Below, one piece after another: positions 1 to 5,990 of a stretch of DNA of 8,965 bases. A program made the position numbers and the translations under genes. Within the stretch, counting starts at the first letter, position 1. Every line of letters starts with the position of its first letter. This DNA comes from a bacterium (lineage in GTDB: Bacteria > UBA8248): the NCBI GenBank assembly GCA_027622355.1, contig JAQBZT010000104.1:1-8965 (forward strand), read 5' to 3'. Under the pieces are notes generated by a model that saw only the letters and a program-made list of their open reading frames with translations, was not told the origin of the DNA and did no database searches.

Positions 1-254
1 CGGCCGAAAAAATTCCCGACCGCCCCCGCCAGGGCAAACCACAGGAGTCCCTTCAGCGGCCAGGCGGCCACCCCGTCCGTCAACGCAAAGTAGTAAAAGA
101 AGCTGCATGCACTGATGGTGAAAGAACTGATCAACACGGTGGCGGCCGGGGCCATCGTCCGGAGGGATTCGCGGTAGAACACCTGCGCGAACGCGATGAT
201 CACCGCGGCGAGCAGCGCCAGAACGTTGGGATGAAGATCAAAAACCAAGCGCAT
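1..254 (-). CDS. EamA/DMT-family transporter, N-terminal part (runs out of window)
   Basis: The leftward frame encodes 84 visible residues and leaves the window at base 1 without a stop. It starts MRLVFDLHPNV and is strongly hydrophobic, with three likely membrane helices at about residues 9-25, 37-56 and 66-84. The last visible stretch (LLWFALAGAVGNFFG) and the short, nearly loop-free layout resemble the first half of EamA (drug/metabolite transporter) proteins, ten-helix inner-membrane exporters of small metabolites. The substrate cannot be told. ATG at 254 is the simplest start. A GTG in frame at 263 is possible, with a GGAGGG 13 bases before it; the ATG has only an AAGGGG directly abutting it. 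It diverges from the DinB-like gene. The family call is moderate because only a quarter of the protein is visible. Confidence 0.6.
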   Translation of the reverse strand, partial: MRLVFDLHPNVLALLAAVIIAFAQVFYRESLRTMAPAATVLISSFTISACSFFYYFALTDGVAAWPLKGLLWFALAGAVGNFFG

Positions 255-293
255 CCCCTTCACGAATAAAATGGCGCCCTCCGGAACCGCCCG

Positions 294-302
294 ATTATGG
301 CA
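294..302 (-). promoter_or_regulatory. Extended -10 promoter candidate for the leftward transporter
   Basis: On the minus strand this reads TGCCATAAT, an extended -10 (TGn plus CATAAT, 5 of 6 matches to TATAAT). No good -35 lies 16-18 bp upstream, which is tolerated with extended -10 elements. Transcription would begin near 287, about 30 bases before the ATG at 254. This is an inference from motif alone. Confidence 0.35.
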
Positions 303-360
303 CGCGCCCGCCGAGCGAACCATTCATTTCTGTGCGGCCGTTTTTCCGCACGGCGGGGAC

Positions 361-369
361 TGGTACAAT
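361..369 (+). promoter_or_regulatory. Extended -10 promoter candidate for the DinB-like/MFS pair
   Basis: The sequence TGGTACAAT is an extended -10 (TGn followed by TACAAT, 5 of 6). The -35 region is only a T-rich stretch near 341-346. A start near 376 would give a leader of about 58 bases. It faces away from the similar extended -10 on the other strand at 294-302, consistent with a divergent promoter region. Nothing else is recognisable in the 255-433 gap. Confidence 0.35.
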
Positions 370-433
370 CACCCCGCGCCAGGTTTTCGCGCACTCTTTC
401 CACGCATCCTTTTCATGCAGGGACATGCGAACA

Positions 434-1102
434 ATGAACAATCCCGAAACCGCCGGCCGCGAAATCTTTCCCGAATATGCCACGCTTCCGGACATGTTCG
501 CGGATGAGGTGCGCGGCCTGAGTGAGGCGCAGATTGACCGGCGCTACCCCGAAAAAAGCTGGGGCGGCTGGTCTATCCGCGAGCAGGTGAGCCACACCGC
601 CTGGATTCCCTATCTCCTGTTCGCCGGCCATTGGCGGGAGATTCTCTTCCCGGAAAGCGCGCCGCCCCGCGCCGATCGCCTCGACACCGGCGGCGCCGAC
701 CGGATGCTCGATCCGAAACGGTTTCATGAGATGCGCGACCTCCTCGCCGTCTTTCGGGAGGGCTGCGCGATGGCCTGGGATTTGCTCGAAAAAGAAACGC
801 CGGGCTCGATGCAAGAGAAAATCCTCACCCGGGAGACGCCGGGCGATCGCACCTGGGCGAGCGGCGAGAGCGTGCGCGATTATTTCGAAAAACTCGTTCT
901 CCCCGCCCACGGACCCGGCATCCGGCGGGACAAGGAAAACCCCGATATTTTCTACCAGACGCTGGAGAGTGCTTTCCGGCATTTCATCTGGGAGGCGTAC
1001 GTCCACCTCAAGACCATTCAGATGTACCGGAGAAGCTTCGGCCTCCCCCCCGTGAGCGATGTTCCCGAGGTGGGGTTCATCCCGTTTTTGACGTGGGAGT
1101 AG
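434..1102 (+). CDS. DinB-like four-helix putative metalloenzyme
   Basis: This 222-residue soluble protein resembles the DinB/YfiT superfamily, four-helix-bundle proteins that often use bound metal and act as thiol-dependent transferases or isomerases. The family signature seen is GGWSIREQVSHTAWI at residues 44-58, where WSIRE-x2-SH matches the usual 'WS-ire-hl-H' start of the metal site (H54). The C-terminal helix at 180-203 carries H183 and H191 and ends in the typical R-x-FGLP. Where most relatives have an HxxxH pair, this protein has E187 four residues before H191, so metal binding is uncertain. ATG 434 is chosen because AGGGA lies at 419-423, ten bases upstream; the in-frame ATG at 425 has only one base between it and that site. 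It ends 7 bp before the MFS gene, so the two are probably co-transcribed. The substrate is unknown. Confidence 0.7.
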   Translation: MNNPETAGREIFPEYATLPDMFADEVRGLSEAQIDRRYPEKSWGGWSIREQVSHTAWIPYLLFAGHWREILFPESAPPRADRLDTGGADRMLDPKRFHEMRDLLAVFREGCAMAWDLLEKETPGSMQEKILTRETPGDRTWASGESVRDYFEKLVLPAHGPGIRRDKENPDIFYQTLESAFRHFIWEAYVHLKTIQMYRRSFGLPPVSDVPEVGFIPFLTWE

Positions 1103-1109
1103 AAAACAC

Positions 1110-2342
1110 ATGACCGAAGAGACCGAAGCCGCCTTTCCTCCGGGCAAATGGGCCGCCATCGCCCTTCTTGCCCTGTGCGAAGTGCTCGCGATGGCGCTTT
1201 GGTTCTCGGCCACGGCCATTTTGCCCGCGCTCCAGCGCGAATTCGCGCTGAGTTCGAACCAATCCTCCCTGATCACGAGCAGCGTGTCGGCGGGCTTTGT
1301 CATCGGTACTTTCTTGAGCGCGGTTCTCGGCCTGGCCGACCGGTTCGACTCCCGCCGCTTTTTCATGTGCGCCGTCATCGTGGCCGCTTCCGCCAATATT
1401 TCGATTCAGTTCATGGACCCCGCCGCGCTCTCCGTGCCGTTGCTGCGCTTCATCGTGGGCGCTTGCATGGCGGGGGTCTATCCGGTCGGGATGAAAATGG
1501 CCTCGACCTGGGCGCGGGGGGACACCGGCTTTCTGGTGGGACTTCTCGTCGGGGCCCTCACCCTCGGTACGGCCTCTCCCCACCTGATCGGCACCTTCGG
1601 GGGGATCGACTGGCGCTTCACGCTGACGGTCTCCTCCATTCTGGCCGCCCTCTCGGGCGTGCTCATCCTCTTTTTCCGGCCGGGGCCCCTCCTCACGCGC
1701 CCGGTGCGCTTTGAGGCGATCTACGCCCTGCGCGCCTGGACGGAGAAACCCCTGCGACTCGCGAATCTGGGCTACTTCGGCCACATGTGGGAGCTTTACG
1801 CGATGTGGACCTGGATCGGCGTTTTCCTGAACGCGAGCTTCGCCCTGCGGCTGGGGGGAGCGGACGCCGCCTTCTGGGCCAAACTCCTCACCTTCGCCAC
1901 CATCGGGGCGGGCGGCGCGGGCTGTCTTCTCGGGGGGCTGTTCGCGGACCGGCTCGGGCGCACCACCTTGACCATGCTCTCGATGGCCGTCAGCGGGGTT
2001 TGCGCCCTCCTCGCGGGATTTTTCTTCGGGGGAAACCCCTGGGCCATCGCGGCGTTTTGTCTCGTATGGGGTTTGTTCATCGTCGCGGACTCGGCACAGT
2101 TCTCGGCGAGCGTCATCGAGCTATCGGATTCCGGCCTCGTCGGCACGATGGTCACCGTTCAAACCTGTACGGGTTTTCTCCTCACCATGCTGACGATCCA
2201 CATGATCCCTGTCCTGAGTGAGGCGCTCGGCTGGCGGTACGCCTTCGCCGTACTCGCCGCAGGGCCCTTCCTCGGGGTATGGGCGATGGCCCGATTGCGG
2301 GCGCATCCGGAATCGATCAAACTCGCGGGCGGAAACCGCTAG
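1110..2342 (+). CDS. Major facilitator superfamily (MFS) transporter
   Basis: The 410-residue, highly hydrophobic protein has the length and alternation expected of a 12-helix MFS permease in the inner membrane. Motif A is clear after helix 2 (GLADRFDSRR, residues 74-83) and repeated after helix 8 (GGLFADRLGR, 275-284), the pseudo-duplication typical of the superfamily. The segment HMWELYAMWTW (225-235) at the start of the second half is seen in a group of MFS proteins often labelled NarK/CynX-like, but no nitrate signature is present and the substrate cannot be assigned. GGGAG at 1095-1099 sets the ATG. It lies 7 bp after the DinB-like gene, so it may export or import that enzyme's substrate (inference). 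Its TAG stop lies inside a CTAG shared with the convergent LOG gene. Confidence 0.88.
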   Translation: MTEETEAAFPPGKWAAIALLALCEVLAMALWFSATAILPALQREFALSSNQSSLITSSVSAGFVIGTFLSAVLGLADRFDSRRFFMCAVIVAASANISIQFMDPAALSVPLLRFIVGACMAGVYPVGMKMASTWARGDTGFLVGLLVGALTLGTASPHLIGTFGGIDWRFTLTVSSILAALSGVLILFFRPGPLLTRPVRFEAIYALRAWTEKPLRLANLGYFGHMWELYAMWTWIGVFLNASFALRLGGADAAFWAKLLTFATIGAGGAGCLLGGLFADRLGRTTLTMLSMAVSGVCALLAGFFFGGNPWAIAAFCLVWGLFIVADSAQFSASVIELSDSGLVGTMVTVQTCTGFLLTMLTIHMIPVLSEALGWRYAFAVLAAGPFLGVWAMARLRAHPESIKLAGGNR

Positions 2343-2878
2343 ACAGCCGCCATCCGGTCGAGGAGCGCGGCGGGGTCCGTCTCGACCGTCCAGAGCGCAA
2401 GATACTTTCCGTCCATGAAACCCTCCCCCGCCGCGCGCTCCATCGCGGCGAAGAAGGGGGCGAAGTAGTCCGCCACATTCAGGAAGCCGATCGGCTTGTG
2501 ATGAAAACTCAGCTGGGCCAGCGTGATCGCCTCAAGCGCCTCATCGAAAGTGCCCATCCCGCCCGGCAGAACGATGAAACCGTCCGACAGATCAAACATG
2601 CGCTCCTTGCGCTCGAACATGGTCTCGACCACCTCCATGTCGCGCACCCCTTCGTGGACGACCTCTTTTTTCTGCAGGGCGCGGGGGATGACGCCGGTGA
2701 CCTCCCCGCCGCCCGCCAGGGCGGCATCGGCCAGAGCGCCCATCATGCCCACCTGCCCGCCGCCGAAGATGAGACGCATTCCGCGCCGGGCGATCTCCTC
2801 TCCCAGCGCGCGGGCGGCTTCGCGGTACTCCGGCCGGTTTCCCGCGCGCGACCCGGTGAATACGCAAACGGCTTTCAC
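2339..2878 (-). CDS. LOG family (Rossman-fold nucleotide 5'-monophosphate phosphoribohydrolase)
   Basis: The 179-residue protein is a full-length member of the LOG/YvdD family (former 'lysine decarboxylase-like', TIGR00730 type). These cytosolic enzymes cleave the N-glycosidic bond of nucleoside monophosphates, releasing ribose 5-phosphate and free base; in cytokinin producers they activate cytokinins. Visible are FGGGQVGMMG (38-47), the phosphate-binding loop; MFERKERM (87-94), with the conserved Arg/Lys; and PGGMGTFDE (105-113), the hallmark active-site motif ending in catalytic E113. The start is a GTG that overlaps the TGA of the upstream VOC gene (GTGA, 2875-2878), indicating translational coupling. 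Bacterial members often serve general purine-nucleotide salvage, so a cytokinin role should not be assumed. Confidence 0.9.
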   Translation of the reverse strand: MKAVCVFTGSRAGNRPEYREAARALGEEIARRGMRLIFGGGQVGMMGALADAALAGGGEVTGVIPRALQKKEVVHEGVRDMEVVETMFERKERMFDLSDGFIVLPGGMGTFDEALEAITLAQLSFHHKPIGFLNVADYFAPFFAAMERAAGEGFMDGKYLALWTVETDPAALLDRMAAV

Positions 2879-3348
2879 GCCTGATGTCCCTCCGGGCCCG
2901 CCCGGCCCTCGACCTGATCGCCGTCGGCGCCGAAGCCCGGCCCCATCGTCGCCATCTCGATGAGCAGATTCTCGGGCCCCTGGAAGTAGACGGACTTGAA
3001 GTAAACCCGATCCACGATGCCGGTGTGGGAGATGCCCATCACGTCCAGTTTTTTCATCTGGCGGTGCAAGTCGCTCTCATCCTCGACGCCGAAGGCGATG
3101 TGGTGCATTCCGCCAGCGCCGAGCCGGTTCTCCGGCATCTCGGGAATTTCGAAAAAGGTGACCATGGTTCCCGGACTCCCTTTTTCATCCCCGAGATAAT
3201 AGTGTTTCTGACCGGGGGCGTCGAAATTGACCGTCGTTTTCACCAGGCGGAGCCCCACGGCCTCTTCGAGAAAATTCACCATTGCATCAATGTCCCGGGT
3301 GACCAGCGTGACGTGGTGAAGTCCCCTCAGGCGGATTTCCCCGTTCAT
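2875..3348 (-). CDS. VOC superfamily protein, single-domain ring-cleaving-dioxygenase-like
   Basis: The 157-residue cytosolic protein has two beta-alpha-beta-beta-beta modules (about 8-66 and 79-137). Module 1 (LHHVTLVTRD, GLRLVKTTVNFDAPG, GDEKGSPGTMVTFF) and module 2 (MHHIAFGVED, DRVYFKSVYF, EMATMGPGF) both resemble the PcpA/LinE/MhqO class of ring-cleaving dioxygenases. That class usually has about 310 residues and two such domains. The likely metal ligands H11 or H12, H82 or H83, and E131 are all present. GGAGAG lies six bases before the ATG at 3348. It is coupled to the LOG gene through a GTGA overlap. A glyoxalase-like or other VOC activity is possible; the exact substrate cannot be read from sequence. 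Confidence 0.82.
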   Translation of the reverse strand: MNGEIRLRGLHHVTLVTRDIDAMVNFLEEAVGLRLVKTTVNFDAPGQKHYYLGDEKGSPGTMVTFFEIPEMPENRLGAGGMHHIAFGVEDESDLHRQMKKLDVMGISHTGIVDRVYFKSVYFQGPENLLIEMATMGPGFGADGDQVEGRAGPEGHQA

Positions 3349-3481
3349 TCTTTTCTCTCCCCGTGTGCCGCTTCAGATTTCCGGAGCGTATCACCCGGCG
3401 GAAAGAAGAAAAACCGCGCTTGCGGAGAAGCGGGCAAAACCATCATCATCGGTGCACGTTTTCAGACAATAAACCGGAGAA

Positions 3482-3504
3482 GGCACTCCGGTGCCCCGCG
3501 GCAC
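3482..3504 (+). other. Two mutually exclusive hairpins in the leader of the membrane-protein gene
   Basis: GGCAC (3482-3486), GTGCC (3491-3495) and GGCAC (3500-3504) can form either of two perfect 5-bp stems sharing the middle arm. The first would have a UCCG loop closed by C-G, a stable UNCG-type tetraloop. The pair ends five bases before the ribosome site at 3509. Function is unproven. The rest of the 3349-3519 gap shows no convincing promoter. Confidence 0.3.
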
Positions 3505-3508
3505 AGGC

Positions 3509-3514
3509 GGAGGG
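3509..3514 (+). promoter_or_regulatory. Strong ribosome binding site that fixes a GTG start
   Basis: GGAGGG lies five bases before GTG 3520. It is the best Shine-Dalgarno sequence in the window and decides the start of the three-helix membrane protein. The open frame extends much further upstream, but there it is only antisense to the VOC gene. Confidence 0.6.
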
Positions 3515-3519
3515 TCTTC

Positions 3520-3882
3520 GTGGATTTTCTATTCGAACCTCCATACGCCCTCTTCTTCGCGGCCCTCTTTCTGATTGCCGGGGCCGTCTCCGCCTGGCGG
3601 GGGGTGCGGCTTTTCCTGAAAGGCTTCCGGGCGGGCGGCGATCCCTCCCGCGTGCTTTGGCTCGTCCGGGGCATCCGGGGCGTCATCGTCGCGCTCGCCA
3701 TGGCGGTGGGCGCCCTGGGCGTTTGGCTGCACAGCAAATGGCTCCTGATCTTCGGCATCATCTTTCTTCTCGAGGAAATCTACGAAACCGGCGTCGTGAT
3801 CCTGGCGCTGCGGGCGGGGAAAAATGCCGCACACGCTTCTCCGCCTCCCCACAAGGAGAGAACGAATGACAACGACCTATGA
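3520..3882 (+). CDS. Small three-helix membrane protein of unknown function
   Basis: The 120-residue product begins with GTG (VDFLFEPPYALFF) behind a GGAGGG site. Three membrane helices are likely at about residues 10-30 (ALFFAALFLIAGAVSAW), 50-70 (VIVALAMAVGALGVWL) and 73-96 (WLLIFGIIFLLEEIYETG). An Arg/Lys-rich loop follows helix 1, and a charged tail with HASPPPHKERTNDND ends the protein. I recognise no family; there are no cysteines or catalytic-looking motifs. Its end overlaps the next gene by 17 bases, and the Shine-Dalgarno of that gene lies inside it, so the two are likely co-translated. A partner or membrane anchor role for the downstream flavoenzyme is only a guess from position. 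That the frame is real is supported by its hydrophobic pattern and its start signals. Confidence 0.65.
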   Translation: MDFLFEPPYALFFAALFLIAGAVSAWRGVRLFLKGFRAGGDPSRVLWLVRGIRGVIVALAMAVGALGVWLHSKWLLIFGIIFLLEEIYETGVVILALRAGKNAAHASPPPHKERTNDNDL

Positions 3883-5245
3883 CGCGATCGTGATCGGCAC
3901 CGGGCAGTCCGGCCCCATGCTCGCCTTCCGGCTCGCGGGCGCGGGCATGAAGGTGGCCGTCGCCGAGCGGGGCCGCTTCGGCGGCACATGCGTGAACGTC
4001 GGCTGCATCCCGACCAAGACGATGGTGGCGAGCGCGCGCGCGGCCTACGTGGCGAGACGGGCGGCCCATTTCGGCGTCGAGATCGAGGGATCGATCCGCG
4101 TCGACATGAAGAAGGTGAAGGCGCGCAAGGATGAGCTGGTGCGAGCCTCGACCACCGGGGTGGAGAACTGGATGAAATCGGCCGAGAACATCACCGTCTA
4201 CGAGGGACACGCCCGCTTCGAGGGGCCGAACGCGGTCCGCGTGAGGGACGACCTCCTCAAGGCAGAAAAGATATTCATCAACGTGGGCGGAAGGGCGAGC
4301 ATCCCCCCCATCCCCGGTCTCGATTCGGTCCTCTATCTGACGAACTCCTCCATGATGGAGGTGGATTACCTTCCCGCGCATCTTCTGGTGCTGGGGGGAA
4401 GCTACATCGGCCTCGAATTCGGGCAGATGTTCCGCCGCTTCGGAAGCGAGGTGACGATCATCCAGCGCGATTCACACCTGGTCTCCCGCGAGGACGAAGA
4501 TGTTTCGGAGGCCGTCCGCGAGATTCTCGAAGCCGAGGACATCACCGTCTGCACCGACACCGGAGATCTCAAGATCGAGAGCCGGGACGGGAAGATCGCC
4601 ATCGGGATGATGTGCGGCGGGGCGCCGCGCGAGGTCGCGGGCTCCCACCTTCTGGTGGCGACCGGAAGGGTGCCGAACACGGACGACCTGGGCCTCGATG
4701 CGGCCGGGATCGAGACGGATGCGCGCGGCTTCATCGGGGTGGACGATCAGCTCCGCACGAACGTCCCCGGCGTCTGGGCGATGGGCGACTGCAACGGAAG
4801 AGGCGCCTTCACCCACACCTCCTGGAACGACTACGAGATCGTGGCGGCGAATCTGCTCGATAACGATCCGCGGAAGGTGAGCGACCGGTTCGTGACCTAT
4901 GGGCTTTTTATCGACCCGCCCCTCGCCCGCGTCGGGATGAGCGAGCGCGAGGCCCGCGCCTCGGGGCGCAAGGTGCTGATGAGCAAAAAACCGATGAGCC
5001 ACATCGGCCGCGCAAAAGAGAAGGGCGAGACCCACGGCTTCATGAAATTTCTGGTGGACGCCGGGACGAAGGAGATTCTCGGGGCGTCGATTCTCGGCGT
5101 CGGCGGCGATGAGGCCATCCACTGCATCACCGATGTGATGTACGCCGGGGCGTCCTACACCACGATCCAGAGGGCGGTCCACATCCACCCGACGATCTCC
5201 GAGCTCATCCCCACCACCCTCGGCGAGCTCGCCCCGCTGGCGTAG
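3866..5245 (+). CDS. FAD-dependent pyridine nucleotide-disulfide oxidoreductase, mercuric reductase-like
   Basis: The 459-residue cytosolic flavoprotein belongs to the class I disulfide reductase family (dihydrolipoamide, glutathione and mercuric reductases). Seen in order: FAD loop GTGQSG (11-16); redox-active disulfide GGTCVNVGCIPTK with C42 and C47; NAD(P) loop LGGSYIGLE (176-184); second FAD motif VWAMGDC with D308; and the dimerisation-domain catalytic dyad HPTISE (H441, E446). It closely resembles proteins annotated as mercuric-reductase-like FAD-containing oxidoreductases. It lacks the N-terminal heavy-metal domain and the C-terminal cysteine pair of true MerA, and ends GELAPLA, so mercury reduction is unlikely. 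Its real electron acceptor is unknown. AGGAGAG at 3854-3860 fixes ATG 3866. It overlaps the upstream membrane-protein gene by 17 bases. No terminator was found downstream. Confidence 0.92.
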   Translation: MTTTYDAIVIGTGQSGPMLAFRLAGAGMKVAVAERGRFGGTCVNVGCIPTKTMVASARAAYVARRAAHFGVEIEGSIRVDMKKVKARKDELVRASTTGVENWMKSAENITVYEGHARFEGPNAVRVRDDLLKAEKIFINVGGRASIPPIPGLDSVLYLTNSSMMEVDYLPAHLLVLGGSYIGLEFGQMFRRFGSEVTIIQRDSHLVSREDEDVSEAVREILEAEDITVCTDTGDLKIESRDGKIAIGMMCGGAPREVAGSHLLVATGRVPNTDDLGLDAAGIETDARGFIGVDDQLRTNVPGVWAMGDCNGRGAFTHTSWNDYEIVAANLLDNDPRKVSDRFVTYGLFIDPPLARVGMSEREARASGRKVLMSKKPMSHIGRAKEKGETHGFMKFLVDAGTKEILGASILGVGGDEAIHCITDVMYAGASYTTIQRAVHIHPTISELIPTTLGELAPLA

Positions 5246-5284
5246 GGGCACTGTTCCCATGGACCTGTTGCGCAAATCCTCTTT

Positions 5285-5311
5285 TTGACATACTTTATGT
5301 ATGTATATTCT
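5285..5311 (+). promoter_or_regulatory. Promoter of the TetR gene
   Basis: A perfect -35 TTGACA sits at 5285-5290. The -10 is less clear: TATTCT (5306-5311) with a 15-bp spacer, or TCTACT (5309-5314) with 18 bp. The surrounding 5281-5340 stretch is a marked AT-rich island in GC-rich DNA. The left operator covers the end of the -35 and most of the spacer, which predicts repression by the encoded TetR protein. Confidence 0.6.
5289..5303 (+). promoter_or_regulatory. TetR operator candidate 1
   Basis: CATAC-TTTAT-GTATG is an inverted repeat with perfect 5-bp arms, typical in size and form for TetR-family sites. It overlaps the -35 end and spacer of the TetR promoter. Confidence 0.6.
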
Positions 5312-5318
5312 ACTCATA

Positions 5319-5333
5319 CATACTCTAAGTATG
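5319..5333 (+). promoter_or_regulatory. TetR operator candidate 2
   Basis: CATAC-TCTAA-GTATG has the same arms as operator 1 with its centre exactly 30 bp away, about three helical turns. It covers the expected transcription start and ends seven bases before the ATG. Between the two lies a further inverted pair, GTATGTAT (5299-5306) and ATACATAC (5316-5323), so the whole 5289-5333 block is nested dyads. Confidence 0.6.
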
Positions 5334-5339
5334 TGAAAT

Positions 5340-5924
5340 ATGGATAATCTCCGGAATCAAAGGAAAATCTCGACTAGGCGGACGCTGCTCCAGGTGGCGC
5401 GGGGGCTTTTCGGCCGGAGCGGCTACGGGGGGACGGGGACCGAGGAGGTGGTGGCGGCCTCGCGGGTGACGCGGGGGGCGCTCTATCACCATTTCCGGGA
5501 CAAGCGGGACCTCTTCCAAGCGGTTTTCGAGGACCTAGACCTGGAGACCGCCGAGAAGGCCCTGGCAGCCGCCCAAGGGGCTGGAACGCCCTGGGAAGCC
5601 CTCTCCCGGGCCGCAGGGGCCTTTCTGGACGCCGCGCTCGATCCCACCTTCCAGCGGATCGCCCTGCGCGACGCCCCGGCGGTCCTGGGCGCTGCGGCCA
5701 ACCAGGAGAACCGCGTTTCAGAGACGCTGCAAGGGCTGCTCCGCCGCACGGAGGCCGCGGGGCATCTCTCCCTTCCCCTCATCGGCACCCTCCACGAGGC
5801 GGCCCGCGAGATCGCCCGCAGCGATTCACCCGAGGCCGCGCGGCAGGCGGCGGGCAGTGCGCTCGCCTGGCTCATCGATGCGATGAAGAAATCCTCTGGG
5901 GAAGATATAATCCCCCCATCCTGA
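5340..5924 (+). CDS. TetR/AcrR family transcriptional repressor
   Basis: The 194-residue protein has the TetR N-terminal DNA-binding domain at about residues 11-57: RRTLLQVARGLFGRSGYGG, then the helix-turn-helix TGTEEVVAASRVTRGALYHHF and the capping DKRDLFQAVF. The C-terminal ligand and dimer domain (about 65-185) includes FQRIALRDAPAVLG (104-117), a motif common in one TetR subgroup. The ligand is unknown. ATG 5340 has no Shine-Dalgarno; its short leader is made of operator sequence, so translation may be weak. The twin dyads over its promoter point to autorepression. The LLM oxidoreductase starts 66 bp downstream and could be a target by read-through, but its own upstream region has no copy of the operator. 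The N-terminal coding part is unusually rich in GGG runs. Confidence 0.92.
   Translation: MDNLRNQRKISTRRTLLQVARGLFGRSGYGGTGTEEVVAASRVTRGALYHHFRDKRDLFQAVFEDLDLETAEKALAAAQGAGTPWEALSRAAGAFLDAALDPTFQRIALRDAPAVLGAAANQENRVSETLQGLLRRTEAAGHLSLPLIGTLHEAAREIARSDSPEAARQAAGSALAWLIDAMKKSSGEDIIPPS
5883..5911 (+). promoter_or_regulatory. Promoter candidate for the LLM oxidoreductase
   Basis: A perfect TATAAT (5906-5911) lies in the 3' end of the TetR gene, with a weak -35 ATGAAG (3 of 6) 17 bp upstream. Transcription would start near 5918, giving a leader of about 73 bases that contains the tandem repeat at 5952-5981. Confidence 0.4.
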
Positions 5925-5951
5925 TTTTTGTCTTTTGCCGAACTTTCACAG

Positions 5952-5981
5952 CCACGTCTTTACAGGCCATGTCTTTACAGG
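5952..5981 (+). repeat. Tandem 15-bp repeat before the LLM gene
   Basis: CCACGTCTTTACAGG (5952-5966) is followed at once by CCATGTCTTTACAGG (5967-5981), with one mismatch. The last AGG of the second copy starts the ribosome site AGGAGAG of the LLM gene, so the duplication also copies part of that site. Confidence 0.85.
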
Positions 5982-5990
5982 AGAGCCGCC

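Noticed and set aside
413..1396. Long leftward open frame opposite the DinB-like and MFS genes
   Set aside because: It is antisense to two well-supported genes, has low-complexity Arg/Ala-rich content and no recognisable motif; GC-rich DNA commonly gives such frames.
2339..2878. Lysine decarboxylase
   Set aside because: An old annotation label for this family. The PGGMGTFDE motif marks a phosphoribohydrolase, and no PLP-binding features exist.
2884..3519. Upstream part of the open frame that leads into the three-helix membrane protein
   Set aside because: It lies antisense to the VOC gene and its translation looks unstructured. The GGAGGG followed by GTG at 3520 is a much better start.
3758..4381. 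Leftward open frame, 207 codons, opposite the flavoenzyme
   Set aside because: Histidine- and glycine-rich shadow of the opposite strand with no domain pattern.
3866..5245. True mercuric reductase and mer operon
   Set aside because: No heavy-metal-binding N-terminal domain, no C-terminal cysteine pair, and no merR, merT or merP nearby. The nearby regulator is TetR-type.
4472..5317. Leftward open frame, 281 codons, opposite the flavoenzyme
   Set aside because: Lies on the complement of a clear oxidoreductase and shows no family features.
5295..5335. CRISPR-like or transposon-end interpretation of the repeated CATAC/GTATG block
   Set aside because: The repeats are short, inverted and sit exactly over a promoter beside a TetR gene, which an operator explains better.
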